The position numbers and the translations under genes were made by a program. A stretch of 64,000 nucleotides of DNA from Marsupella aquatica (Eukaryota; Marchantiophyta). The notes under the pieces were generated by a model, which was given only the letters and a program-made list of their open reading frames with translations, made no database searches and was not told the origin of the DNA. How positions within the stretch are numbered: the first letter of the stretch is position 1; each line of letters starts with the position of its first letter. The DNA lies in NCBI GenBank assembly GCA_973895155.1, contig OZ316892.1, forward strand, positions 27,590,001 through 27,654,000, in the 5' to 3' direction. Positions 26,301-39,599 of this stretch are shown here, one piece after another.

Positions 26301-29300
26301 TAATTAGTCCGAGACGTGAGTGATCTATTGACCTCAGTCGGTCCTTGTACGTGACGGCCGCCAAGAGGGACACGAAAATCATTCCTTCCAATGATTTCAT
26401 GAGTGAAAAGCTGTGTAGTCGGGTGTGTACACGCTTTCATAATAATGCTTTGACGAAATGTGAGTCTTCTTTCTCTCTCTTTGTCTCTCTTTCTCTCTCT
26501 CTCCGTTACGGAAAGTGTCCAAGAATTTGTATCACGCCTTCAGATTCTTGCAAAGTGAGTTATGATTATAATGGCCCTCGAATACACAGTACAGGAGACG
26601 CTTCTCTACTTCTGTATATCTTTTTCTAACCTGCTCTGATGCTACGATGTTGTGACTTAAGTTTACGAAGGATGCAAGACAATGTAACGGGTTTATACGC
26701 AACCCCATTGGGTGTCAATGATACGAAATGGATAGTATAGTCAATTCAGAAGCAAAGGGACAACTGAAAAAGAAAATGGTCGATCCAAGTTCAATGATCG
26801 ATTAGCGCCCTCCTGATTCAAATTAGGTAGTCTTTGACCATAAATCGAAGTTGTCTAACAAGCGTCAGTACGTGTAGAGCAGTGACGAACAGTGTGAATT
26901 GTCTCGAGGATGAACCTCAGTGAACTCCTTATCTTCAATTTGTCAAATCGTTTCATCTGGTGCAGGGAGTTAATTTCCTGCAAATCACATAACGGAACCA
27001 GTCACTCTTGCCACTGGCTCATTGACTACGGCTTGAAACCCAGGAGACTACAAAAAATTAGTTAGTCTTGTCTCTGGCACATGCTGCTTTGCATGCTATC
27101 AGTTGATGTACTTAGCCTCGGACCATCTGTAAACCTTTACAATCATGGCATTCTCACACATAGTACTATACTAACTATGTATCAAGTCATGTCGTTGTCT
27201 AGACTAGTGGATGGTGGCAGTGTCGCAGTGATTGGGGAAGTGCTCGTTGTCGCCCATGTAAATCTAATTATGTGCTTCAAACTCTAACACGAGTATCCAC
27301 TGTTGGGACTCAGACTTCAGAGCCCGAAAGAAATTCAAAAGAGCCTTCCCAAAAAGCCCACCCTTGCTAGTTCCCAGATGGAGCATAGATTCAAATTAAC
27401 TGTATGTGGGCCCCCAGTCGTTAATTTTGTCTCACTTCCTACTGGTAGTCTGCGAGTACACTGTACCCAAATTGCATCGTCAGGCTATCATAAGTGCTCA
27501 CTACCGTAGCTGCGATTCTTGCACGCTGAGCCTATGTGTGGCATTGATGATTGATGCCGAAACCACGCTGAAGCCTACTTGGACTGTGTAGTGTCGACAA
27601 TACGGTCCCTGGCTGCAGAGTACTGTACTGTACTGTACTACACGGTCCTCGTACACAATCATGTGGCCTGGGACAGTATCCAGAGTTTCCTTACTCGTAC
27701 CATTGTCCCAAGTTACAACTCATCACAAGATCACAAAACAGTCAAGGATCAGTCAACAGCCATCCCATTCTCACGATCAACACTGCGCTGATCTCTCTCC
27801 CACTCTGCTCACCGCCCGAGTTGGATCCCTTGATGGAACCAAACCTGGAGGACAACAGAGTCTCGGCTCTCTTCACGAATCACGATTGCACCCCTGACCT
27901 TTGACGACATTGCAGTCTCCGTCATTCCAAGGCCCTGGTACGGTGGTATGTTGTGTGTGTACACCATGATTATGCTCAGAAGGCTGCAGCAAAATGAAAT
28001 GAGAGGATTTCCAAACACTGCTGCTGTTTGAAACTTCCAACAAACAGACTCAGAGACAAGCTAGCCAGGCAACCACAGACACTCAGACAGCCTATGGCAT
28101 TGTGGGCCCCGAGGCAGCTGAGACGTAACACATACCATGCAACTGCACCAACCTTGTTAGTGGGTCACGAGTGATGACACAGAGAAGCAACCCATCGATC
28201 CTGTGAAGTATGCCAATTTGATTGATGCCCAGATGCACCAACTTAGTAGGTCTCATAGCACCTGTACCCATCTGCGTGAGCTGACATGGAGGCCACTATA
28301 CCACCTGTGAGTCAGTGAATTGTGTCGAGGAGACTAGACTAGTGAATGTTTGACCAGGAAGTCATGCTTCAATGCTTACCACAGTAATTTTACCTCACTG
28401 TCATTCACATTTGAGTCCAAAGTGTCTAGATAATAATTATGCCATCCCAGCAAAGGTTATTGTAAGTTGTGTCTGGTTTCGGGTTTCGGGTCCTTAGTTG
28501 GGGACTTGCAGGCTTTTTGGCTCTTTGGTCTTCTTGGCTGGGGTTTTCCTTTTGTTTATCCCAGGTTGGTTTCATATATATAGCAAGAGGGTGGGCCAGG
28601 TCGGTTGATAAAGTGGAATTGGCAGGAAGAAGGACAGCCATCAAAATTACCTGCATTTTTCCCATCCATCAGATATTCAGATCACTCAAACTAATTATTA
28701 GTTTTCGGGGCAACTTAAGAAGGCAGTTTGGGGGTAGCTTAGTAAACACCAGAAAAGAGGGGAGGGGAAAGGAGGGACGTACAGGACAGTGGAGGACAGG
28801 AAAGTGGCTGAGACTACCTTACTTATAAAAAAAATGATTGAAAAAAAATCAATTGCCCAATGGGCTAAGGGTCATGAAGATTCCAGGGGGCTTCAATGAC
28901 ATGCTGTCCTGTTTGGCTACACTCTTTGATGTCAACTACACATTGTCCAACTCCTATTCTGCACATTAACTTCTGCATCCTTTGCACACCCAATACTGTC
29001 ATTTTCAGTTCGGTGTCAACTTTGCTAATTGCCCATTGTATGACGCTCAGATGATCACTGTTTTAAGACAATCCAAAAGCATTCGAAGGGTTGAATGATA
29101 TGATTAGAACTAGCTTCCAGGCATATTGGCCTAGTGAACACATTCAAACCAACTCAAAGCAAAGTTTCATTATTTTGCTGTGCTTTTTGTGGAATGAAGG
29201 GGCAGTGAGACCTACAAAGATCTCTCAGAGCAATTAATGTTGGCTTGAATCTTTATGGGAAGGCTTTATAAAACTTCAAGACTGGCTTATTCCACCTTTT

Positions 29301-30959
29301 GTGATTTGCCTAGGTGACAAAGTATAGACGCGGGTCACGGAGATACTAGTAAGTTTTTCATCTTGAATGGCTGTGTGGTACACCATGTACTCCCTGTCTT
29401 CTGACGTATGCTAAATTACACTTCAATACTTTAATGCCCAGCTGTTCCTGTCTGCATATTCTCTGTGTTCAAGAATAGTCCAGACATATATTTTCTTAAT
29501 CCGAAAGAACCTCGGGTGCGTTTAGCCTTACTGGGCATGGATTACCTGTTCAAAGTGGTGGAAATAAACCATAAATTATGGATAATTAAACCTGTTCTTT
29601 CCATCCGTATCAGTCTGCACACTATCTTTATCTGCACATTCAAATCCTTAAAGTTCAATTCATGACATTTGCAACAACCAAGTTTGATAAAAGGGGGAAT
29701 TTTGCTTTTCCAATTCCAGTAATATATATATGTATCTAATTTGCTTCCAACCATGCAACCCATTAAAATTACAATTTCACTATTTCTTCTTATTTTGTGC
29801 AGTAGAATAAGACAGTCATGAACGAGCTGAAAAACTTAATATATCTCCACCATGGATTTTAGGACCTCGAATTTATAGATCATATCTCCAAAGTATGACT
29901 GCAAAGGACATTCTGTATGGAACAAATGCAATAGTGTTTGCTAGTGATTTCTAAAGTGGAAAGTAATGAGAGACCTTGGATGTCTGGGAGAGTATGGTAG
30001 GTGCTCATCTTCTGGGGTGAGTGCTTACCACACTTATGCTAGAGGGGGGTCTACCAAGGGTATAAGGGGTGTGAATATCTCTCTCTCTTGATCGAGGACT
30101 CTCATATCCTTCTGCTCTTGGGCCTTCTTGTGTTTTCCTTGGTTTTCTCCCTTTTATTGGGTTTTCTGCTTTGGGGTCCTGGAATGGGTGCTTTCTGTTC
30201 TTTGGCCACATTATGTAATCTTTGATGGACATTCTGACTCTTAAATCTTAATGGGTCCAGTTGGTGACCTTCCTCAATCTGAAAATTGTTTATAATTGAC
30301 ATAAGTAAAAAGATGGATGAAAAACAAGTATAAACCTTAGGGCACAGCCTCAGGCTTTGGTAACAGAGTAAATTTCAGTAATCACGAGCATAATCCGGTA
30401 AACAGTAAAGGCAAAATAAATCCTTTAGTTGAAATTTGAAATTACCATTTTAATTCCTTATTTGAATGCGCCATGTGCTCTTTGAACCTTTGCAGTAACT
30501 CATTTAATGTAATTTATGAGTTTCTGTACCCTTTTGTTTCAATCTACCATACACCATGCATGCATGTATAACATAAATAGGGAATCAGCATCACTCTACA
30601 ATACACCATGCATGTATATTATGGTACTCGGCTGCTGGTGAATAAATCAGGACACGGTATCCCATGACTAAGAAAAGGACAGCCTCTGTAGCGATTAATC
30701 AATGCCGTTCAATCTTCCCAAAAGGCTGATTTCACAATATGCACTATTAAGACCGGTTCAGCTTTCCCAAATGGTTTATTTCCGGATCTGGAGAATCAAG
30801 ACCTGGTGGTGACTCTGCTCTTTGTTCATGAATAAAGTTGGGACTAAAGGACCAAGTCTAACCAATTATATTTGGTTTAAGAGTTGAGACTCTCCATTAT
30901 ATTATGGTGAGTGTTTCTGCAAGTTCCTTTCATTATGTAGAACTGAGGCTTTATCCTCC

Positions 30960-30961
<2 letters not shown>

Positions 30962-31008
<47 letters not shown>
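30962..31008. repeat. TA microsatellite
   Basis: About 23 consecutive TA dinucleotides, bounded by CCAT on the left and GGGTG on the right. Confidence 0.95.
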
Positions 31009-31013
<5 letters not shown>

Positions 31014-32270
31014 GTTTGTCTTGCTTCAAAGGACTCAGATATTCACTATTCTTTATAGGGGTGAATCAGCTAGTTTTAGAGACTACAACTGGATTCAGTT
31101 GCGTGACCCTCCTTTGTAGTTCACAGGGGAACTCTGCCATGTTTTCAGTTTAGCAATAGGTAGGGTTGGGGTTTGGGGTATCTATCTTTCACCTTTACCA
31201 TGTCGTATGTCCACATTTATGGAAGACACGATGTGGGTCAAAATGAATCCCTCAAGTCTTGGGTAAGTCCCTTTAGATATTTTACCTTTCTTGGGAGAGT
31301 TGGCAGCAGATACTTTCTGGCTATCTTCTACTTCCTGGATATCCGTGAATCCATTAAGAGAAACAGAAGATACTCTCATGCCAAGTTTTGCAAGAAGTCT
31401 GAAAATTCTCGAATGTCCCGATTTTTTCTTAATGTATTTTAACTTTTCCAGTCTGTCACCACAGTGAAGTTGACTGTACAAATCACCAATAGCTTGGGTC
31501 CAATGAATCCATGGAAGACAAGAATAGCTTGGGTTGAATACTTGCAGGGCAGGCACCAAATTGTTCAAGGGACACCCACGTGCTTAATTATCCGACTGCC
31601 TTCAATGCCATGAGAACTCCAATGGCAGGCCTGTCTGCTTTGTGATTTGTGTCTTTGGCGTTGAGTGCCTTTCACTCCCTATACAAAATGTGGAAACTAT
31701 GTACTGTTTGCGTTCAGCACTTCAGAGCCTCTCCGGAAAATCAACGTGCATATCTCACTACATATCTGTAAGTACAGCGCTAGTGTTTCTGGTTGGGAAG
31801 TTTTTCTCACTCTTTAAGTTCAGAACTTTCACTCTATCTGTCAACGGGGTAAGTGAAAAGAACATGATGAATTCGACGTTTGGGAAGGGAAACTGAGCTC
31901 CATGATTATTCCCTGTAATCCAGCCAGAGGAATGGTATTGTCTTCTCTCGTAAGGCCGATTCAGGTTTTGTAAATAGTTTATTTGAGAGCTCAAATGTTT
32001 CATCGTTTGGGCTTTCTTTATGACTTGCTTGCTCTTCACATAAGTTGTATTGTTTTGGCCCCTTCGAACTAATTCTCGGGGTAGCTGTAACAGAAGTTTG
32101 AGCTGACACTGGAATACTCTTTGTTAAAAATGTGATCCTGCCCAGAAACGTGGGTTCGGATGTCGAACAATGATTTAGACCCCACCTCACACATACACCC
32201 ACCACGCGTGGGAGAAGTTTCATTTCAGCACCCTCTGTTGTTTTACACTGTAATCTAGTAACTACAACAG

Positions 32271-35200
32271 TCACTGCCCATCCCTGCCTTCTCGTGCAGC
32301 TTTGGCCTTGGATAAAGCAGCTTCCCTGTCTGCAGCCTGCCTTGACATGCGTTCACTTCTCTCTTGCCTTTCCCTCCTTTTCTTGTCATCTTCTGGTCGC
32401 TTCTTGGCATCGGACTTCTTCTGCAGAAAGACCGCCACAACGGGTATATGTTATCCCAACTACAATGAACTGCGCCAATAACATTAGGATCTAAGGTTTT
32501 TCAACACAAGCTAACTTGAAGAACATAATCCAAGCTTATGCAGATTCTGATATTCTGAGCGCCAAAGGCAATGTGCATACCGCAACTGGCTTGACTTTCT
32601 TTGTACTTGAAATCGACGGAGATGTTGGACCAACGTCTGGGATATTTTGCGTTGATTCTGGTTCTGCCGGTTGTTGATGACTATCCTTTTCAGACTCATA
32701 CGAATCAATCATATTCTTTTTTATTTCTTCGAACTGCACTTCAAACAGGCGAGTTAAACAACAGCAGAGGATATCCTTATCATATACTCAAGCTACTGAA
32801 AGAGTGTTGAGGGCAGTTCGAATGATTGAAAGAGAAAGAACCTTCTGTGCTCGCCAGTGATTCTCCCAAGTCCTGTCTCGTAGCTTGTCAAAAAACATTT
32901 CTTGTCCTTCCAACAGTGCTTTGATCTCAGATTTTTTTCTTGGATTCTTCAAGTCTTCCTTGCTCCAATCAGACTCGTGAACCGGTTTGTCAATTTCGTT
33001 TTCCTAAAAGCGAGCACTAGAATTAGAATGCCAAATACCAGGTTTCGCATGATGGAACTGAACTTCTTAGACCCGTACAGCAGGGTTAGTTTAGAAGGAT
33101 CTCAAATATCAAGCAAGGTTTAGAAGGATCTCAAATATCAAGCAAGTCTAGAAAATGGATGACAAGTATAGAACAGGTAAACAGTATCGCAGTTGTGAAC
33201 AGAAACCACGTGATAAGCAGGAATAGCTCTCAAAGAAGAGCTTACCAACCAGTCTGCTGGTCTCGGAGGAACCAAAAGTTGGTTAACCTCTTCTACGATC
33301 TTCATTTTGGCCTTGTAGTATGGAGGATCGGTTACGATCACTGGATCATTTGCAGCTCTCTCAGGATCCTTTATAAACATCGCCTGTCGTCATCACAACA
33401 AAAAGCTAAGCTGACGGTCCAAGAGCAGTTCGTTGTTCTGATAGCATCATTTATGACATATTTCAACAGCTTGGTTAAAGCTCAGAGATAGACGACTACG
33501 ATTACCCTAATCATCACTAGAGAAACATTACAACTTTACGACCTGCTAAATAAACAGCAATGACTGCTTTATTCATAATATAAGATCCTAACTCAAGCTA
33601 TTCGCCACTGGATGTTTCAAGCTGAAAGGCAAACACAACAAGACTGCCACTCCAAAATGCATCTTTCCGGATCCTACCATCTCAATTGGGTTCAGAGCAA
33701 AACTAACTAGGCCATATTGCACTGCTTAAGTAAAATTTCGCACCTTCTGTAAGGTCTCCCAACCTGGTTCTCTTCTTGCAACGTCCTGCCTGATAAGGTC
33801 ATACTCCCTCGAATCCTGCCAAAATTTGAAGTCATGATATTACGTACCAAACTTGCATCATGGCCTGTGAAGTGGAAGGTGTCGCATTCAACCAACTACC
33901 CGTCTGTCACAACATTAGACCAAAACAGCAGAACGCACTATACGGAAGCAGTACCAAAGACGCTTTTAATTGACCACAGTTCACACCTTATACTTCGCCA
34001 TTGCAGCTTGCTTGATTTCCTCATCATATTGGATATCGCGTTCTAGTTCATCTTTTCCAAACATTTGGAATGCTGCCATTGCGGGATCTCCTATCACTTT
34101 ACTTGATGGCTGTGGAGAACAAATACAGTTACTAATGAGACCGGGTTGCAATAACGTAACCGACTGGACAGTGGGTGTAACTGATTCGAAGAGAGACGTA
34201 GAACGAAATCCCTCGCAAAACAGTAGAAATAAGTTTGCACTGCCTTTCACCCCAGCTAGTGACTGTGGAGGAAATGAGAAAGCTCAGACAGTCTTCCTGG
34301 AACGAAAACTCCCTAAGAAATCAAACTAGAACCTGAAGCTGTTCCTTGTCTAATCCGTGTATACTCTTCAATTATACTATTATTGTTAGTATATTCCACA
34401 AAGTGATTGATAACTGCGTCAAGCGGTACGTCATGTGCCAACCTCCGAGAAAAGACACGGAAATACCTCAGGCTCAGGAGGATTAATTTTCCGATAAGCA
34501 TCCCATGCCAGCCAAGGGGCACCCATGGTCTGTAACCATGCAAAACAACAGATTTTCAGTGATGTGAAAAGGTCAAGGTTCTCCTAATGTGAAAGTAGCA
34601 ATCTCATGTGCCAACCAAATCCATTACTAACCTTAGCAATGGTGAATTTCGGTACCCATGCATTGCCTGTGCAGGTGATGCACTTCATCACCCCCTGCCA
34701 AGATATAAAATCCCCAAACATTTGAATAACTGTGCGGGTAGAAAAAATGAAGGGGATTGGAAGAAGATAAGACCACGTTTCAAACAACGTGCCTTGTTCC
34801 GACTGTCAATAATGACAAACAAACAAGATCGAATGGCTGGAAAACACTTCAATTATTAAGTCCATAATGTGATTTCTCTCGAGTCATTAGAGTAAATGCA
34901 AATCACCCGAAACAAGATAATCGCATGTATAACCTACGAGAAGAAAGGAGAGTCAATAGATGGATTGAGAGAGTACGCGGATCATACACTTCCATCACAT
35001 TCGGGGCAGTCAATGAATGGGAAGGGTAAGTCCAAATTGTTGGTCTGCGCAATATATTCAATTTCTGCACGACCTTGCAATGCAGCGGCTGCAATACTTT
35101 GGCTGCTTGATCTCTCAGTTCTGTCAGAGTATCATGAACAACGGATCGACTGAAACTATTTATATCAAGTATTGACAGGAACAAATCGAAACCAACGGTC

Positions 35201-36417
35201 TCACCAAAGTTGTCATTCTTCAGGTGCAGAGTCTCCAAATATAGAAGCAAGAAAATTCCAAGATAATTTCTGAACATCGGAAAGATTTAGACGGGCAGGT
35301 ACTGAACTTCTTTGCATTTCTATGCATGTACCGTAAGGGGCCTAGAGAGATCAGAAGATATACTCGGTAAGTGAAGAGTCGTTGATGTTGTACCGAACTT
35401 TCCCTCTACCGATACAAATTTTGCAACGCAATCCTTCCCATCCATTGCAGGTCGAACATTCCCTGCGCCGATTCAGTACACAAATGATTCAAGAAATTTG
35501 AACTCTCATCTCTCTTTGTTTGAAAGAGAGTTAAATAGCACCAACCAACTTAGGACAATGCTCAAAATAATTCGCACGAAGAAATGGGAAACCTTCCCGA
35601 CGCTAGCTAGACATTGTATTGGTTTTGTTTTGATACAGGCTCTTTACCGAGAACATAAAGCAGTTAAGTTTCCCCTCCTTCTCTCGAAATCAGCGAATGT
35701 TTACGTGACTTACTTCTTGCCCCAGATTTTTCCTGCGAAGTCAAACGCCACAGACGCTGCCCCAGCTGCGGCTACAGTCTGCATTCATGAGCTGGATTGC
35801 TGAGAATCAGAGGCCCAATGGGAACATCAACGGAATCTTACCGTCCACTAGTCCAGAATTTCAAGGGAACGAATGAAGGAATTAAATAGGATTTGGAGTT
35901 TACGGGACCCAAATGAGCCATGGGACCAACACAGAACAAACGCTTGGGGAGGAAAACAAACATAACGCAATCCACAGAAGGTAGGCAGAAGATCTAGTTC
36001 CCGAATCTTGGCCAGGTGTCTAGCGGAGTGACCTACAGCTTGCTGAGCGTACTGTGACAAAAAAAGCAATGCCAGATTGATGTGCCTCTGAAAACAGATA
36101 AAGTCAAAGCAAATTCAATTCAGCAAAATTAGCAAGTATGGGGCCGGAAGAAATGCGAAAGGGCCACAGATTGCAAAGAAGCAGATGGTCAAAGCCAAGG
36201 TTTGCGAAAAAAAACAGAGGCAGAGACAGAGGAACCCCACCGCGACACCAAGTGAGGCAGCCGACGACACGAGCCTGGGAACCCCGAAGCCAGTTTTGGC
36301 AGCATCACGGACATCCCATTGCAACTCGAACGCAGTCTCCTTCAGCAGCTCCGCCACCTGAGCTCCCCTCTTCCTCGCTTCTCCGGCCACCTTCACCCAA
36401 TTATTCTTCAAATCCAT
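32271..36417 (-). CDS. plant-specific DnaJ-type zinc-finger (CxxCxG) protein
   Basis: A predicted protein of about 471 residues from 14 minus-strand exons: 36241-36417, 36037-36051, 35714-35778, 35394-35462, 35205-35269, 34988-35088, 34632-34694, 34467-34529, 33987-34109, 33744-33815, 33246-33383, 32842-33003, 32581-32733, 32271-32420. Exons from 34988 down are firm. The first exon's donor, the 15-base second exon and exons 4-6 are tentative. Four cysteine motifs, CSTCNGW, CKICIGRGK, CPECDGS and CITCTGNAW, form a DnaJ-like cysteine-rich zinc site, with no J domain. After it come a conserved-looking block (DPAMAAFQMFGKDEL, RREPGWETLQ, PPYYKAK, PPPRPADW with one P fewer here) and a highly charged Lys/Arg/Glu-rich C-terminus. 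I recognise this as a plant family of organelle or embryo-essential type known mainly from sequence, but cannot name the member. No cleavable transit peptide is obvious, and exon 1 is amphipathic and charged. The role is perhaps redox chaperone or protein assembly, which is inference. It is transcribed away from the poly(A) polymerase gene at 41.7 kb. Confidence 0.82.
33089..33146. repeat. 29-bp perfect tandem repeat in intron
   Basis: Two copies starting GTTTAGAAGGATCTC and ending ATCAAGCAAG, at 33089 and 33118, appear identical. They lie in the intron between exons 32842-33003 and 33246-33383 of the zinc-finger gene. Confidence 0.9.
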
Positions 36418-37102
36418 CTCCTCCCTTCCTCTCACCTAATCCGTCTCCGTCTATGGTGGATAGCACTACGGATTCGCGGATAGAAGAAGAGGGTGCACAG
36501 GAGAACTGCATGAATCCATCGCCCAGTTCCAGCGCATCGAGGGTTCAGGGTTTCGGTTCATCATTCATTTTATTTACTGTGTAAAATCGATTCTGCCAAA
36601 CAGGTGGGTCTTCCCCAGTACCCAATATTGAGACCCGCAATTCCTCGGCTTTCCTCGAGGCCGTGAAGGCTTCCACGACCTCCCAATATTGAGACCCGCA
36701 ATTTCTGTCACTCTTCGTTCAGTGGGCTCTGTACAGCGTACACTACACCAACAGTAGTACGGTAACTCTCTTCACAAAGTTAGCTAACCACAGTTCACAA
36801 AGTGGACTATCTCTTCACAAAGTTCGCTAACCACAGTTCACCCAGTGGACTGTATGCACTGCACAGTACTGCTGCAGAGAGGAGAAAAAGTAAACTCTAA
36901 AACTCATCGATTACTAATTGTTTATTTGGAATTTCGACTGCCACAATTCAGGTGTCTGTTTGAACAACCATGTATCATCAATAGGCAGTGTTGGATATGT
37001 CCGCAAACCCCTCATGTATTTTTCCTTTGTATTTTTGTTGATAGAAATTATGAGACATTACCTTGCGGGTGAAATATCCTTGCGGGTTATATATAAGATA
37101 AT

Positions 37103-37330
37103 ACAGGTCTGGTTTGGGGTTACTAGCCTGTAACCATGTGACCAAAAAGTGAAAAAAAAACCCTGATTGGCATCACTTAGGAAGGTTTTTTGAGCTTTCT
37201 TGGAACAGGGTTCAAGCTAGAACCCCAGCCCCTACATGCATTATAGTATGTAATGCATGTCCAGAAAAAGGTCACTTTTGGGCAACAGATTATGGGAATA
37301 ACAAAGGCCTCTAGAAATGTTTACATGCTG
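37103..37330 (+). repeat. dispersed repeat, family A copy 1
   Basis: The stretch reads ACTAGCCTGTAACC, GAGCTTTCTTGGA, AAGCTAGAACCCC, ATTATAGTATGTAAT, AAAGGTCACTTTTGGGCAA and GATTATGGGAATA in order. The same blocks, in reverse orientation and tandemly repeated, make up 63.58-64.0 kb, and a shorter version is at 37.9 kb. There are no terminal repeats or protein motifs that would classify the element. Confidence 0.75.
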
Positions 37331-37910
37331 GTCACTTGCCTTCCTAACAGAATTTATGAAGCGTTAACTAGGGATTCTCAGATTTGAATAACAACACATG
37401 TAAGGTCCAAGTGGCAAACCGTGGCAGATTATAGTTTTGGAGTGTAGAAATGAAATGAATGTTTAAAAAAGGCACTCTGGGCTTACACTCAAAAACTCAT
37501 TCAAAGTTGGGGATAATAGAGCCAGTCAAAACTGAGCCGTAAGTGGGATTAAACCAAGGACATAAAATAATTTTATGACCAGGACAAACCTTATATATAG
37601 GCTACCTATTTACATGCCCCATAAAATTCAGACATCCAGAAAGTCAAAGTCCTTGCTTATGACAATGCTGACACTCCTTAATTATGGGCTATAACCCTCT
37701 TGGGCTCACCAACATCACACATTACATCCTACTAGCCAGACCATTGTTCTTTTGAATCTAATTACTGGGGAATACAAAAAACCGTGCTAGAAAAAGATTG
37801 TTATTATTTCACACATTTGTGATTTGTCCCATTCCCAAGTAAAATGATGTAGACAGAATTATAGAGTCTTCACTCTAGGCCAGAAAAGTATAGGATAATG
37901 ACGATCTGGT

Positions 37911-38060
37911 CTAGGGTTGCTAGTCTGTAACCCTCTGGCCAGAAAGTGAGAACCCTCTGACCAGAAAGACAGAAAAGTCTAACTAGCAACAATCTTGGGA
38001 AACTTTTAAAAGCTTTCTTGGAGCAAGGTTAGGCTAGAACCTTACTCCAAAAAAGCTATG
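37911..38060 (+). repeat. dispersed repeat, family A copy 2 (partial)
   Basis: This copy shares GGTCTAGGGTTGCTAGTCTGTAACC-like sequence and AGCTTTCTTGGAGCAAGGTT followed by AGGCTAGAACC with the copy at 37.1 kb and with the reverse complement of the window's right end. It also contains an internal short duplication (ACCCTCTGGCCAGAAAG and ACCCTCTGACCAGAAAG). Confidence 0.7.
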
Positions 38061-39599
38061 TAATGGAGTTTAGGGTTTAGGGTATAGATTACAAACATAG
38101 GAGGTAACTCCCAAAATGGTTAGACAAACTAACTACATTTATTATAAGAATTAGCCCCAACTAGCTGTTCTTTGAACATGAATAATGGGGATGACAATTA
38201 AAATGTCACCAAAATATATTATTGACATTCTTTGAAGATTAATATAAAAAATGTCAAGCAGCATGTAACCATTTTAATAATCCTAAACTATAATACACAG
38301 TTGCGTCACTTTTTAGAGTGGTCATCATTCAAATTTGCAGGGTACAAAAATTAAAAAATGTGATCAAAGGTGACTAATAAAGCCAAAGTGTGAATTGAGT
38401 TTAGTGTGACAAAAAAAATTTTGTCCAAGACAAGCCAAATAATCACACGAGACACCCAAAAAAAAGTGAAAGACTTTAATTAACACAATGCACGAGAATG
38501 AATGCACAAGGATCAAGGAGGATACTCCGTCCATGATCCATAAGTATTGTACATACTCACATCCAAGTAAGTACTCTACATATTCAATATTGTATGCAAC
38601 ATAGTTTTGTATAATAGTGGTAAGAAGAGTTTAATTGCTAATAATATTTTAGTCACTTGATCAATAAAAAATTGTTCTCCCAATATTTGTGGTGATTTTT
38701 GGAGTCATTTGCACTGTCTTTTTCAATGCCAAAAAGCAAAAGTAATAAGGCCCAAAGACATAGTGAAACGCATGGCATGGGCGTTGATGGCAAGGTGTGG
38801 GGCAAGGGGCACACTGGCAATGTAGGGCAGCCCCTCAAAGGGCTCCAGTCGCACATGGGTGGGGAGGGGGGGGGGAGCGAGTGGAGTGATGATGAAATGG
38901 GGAAAAGGGGGAGGCTAAGGTTTAAAAGGAACATAAGAGAAAAAAGGTTAAAAGGGGGGGGGGGGACACCTTTCATTTTGTTATACTTTCGTGGTTGTCA
39001 TAGCCAGTGTTTTGTGCAATGGCGTCTTTTATTCAAATAATTTTTTTGTGCAAGGAGAAAAAAGAAAAAAGAAAATGGAACTTTTGTGGCTGCCATAGCC
39101 AATATTTTGCACAATGATATCTTTCACTCAACAAAAGATTTTGTGCAAATAATACATTTTAACAAAATTATTTTTTATTTAACGATATCTTTTGCACCAT
39201 GATCTATTTCTCAAAAACATCTTTAACCATACAACATCTTTTATGCAATGCACAAGGATTGAAAGGATAGCGATAGAATGATCATCTTTGTTAAACCTAA
39301 AACCCTAAACCTGAAACCGATAATATAACGTTGCGCCAATGTATAGAGTGGTCACCATTCAAATGCAAGGGCATTTTGGGTAAAAAACAAAAAAAAGAAA
39401 AATACTTGCTCCTTCTCTCCTTGACTTTTTATTTCATAACATCTTTCACATAATGACAACTTGGGTGAAACTACACCTTTTTTCTTATAATATCTTTTAT
39501 TTCACGATATCTTTGGCAAAATGACACTGACACATCTTTCACATAATGACATCTTTGGCAAAATGATTTCTTTTCTCTTAACAACATCTTTTGTGCACG

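Larger units (their letters stand above)
20259..32270. other. 12-kb gene-free spacer
   Basis: No exon chain or family motif could be found. The first part should contain the promoter of the carboxypeptidase gene. A sequence reading TATAGATA on the minus strand about 65-75 bases upstream of its ATG is a weak TATA candidate. Structures present are a 104-bp duplication (21.1 kb), a 43-bp minisatellite (23.0-23.4 kb), short CTGCAGCAAGATGCAAGA repeats near 23.7 kb, and a TACTG run near 27.62 kb. There is also a long TA microsatellite (31.0 kb). Stretches near 24.7, 28.5 and 30.1 kb have a T/G-rich skew that could be decayed retroelement sequence, but no protein motif supports this. Confidence 0.6.

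Noticed and set aside
28469-28828. 119-codon plus-strand open frame
   Set aside because: T/G-rich skewed sequence with no motif; similar skew occurs near 24.7 and 30.1 kb, suggesting decayed repeats.
36115-36240. hydrophobic C-terminal extension of zinc-finger exon 1
   Set aside because: Reading exon 1 through to its stop gives a 100-residue protein ending in a membrane-like stretch. The downstream exon chain needs splicing near 36241 instead, though a short isoform cannot be ruled out.
38076-38092. telomere repeat TTTAGGGTTTAGGG
   Set aside because: Only two units and no array, so chance or a tiny interstitial trace; it does not mark a chromosome end.
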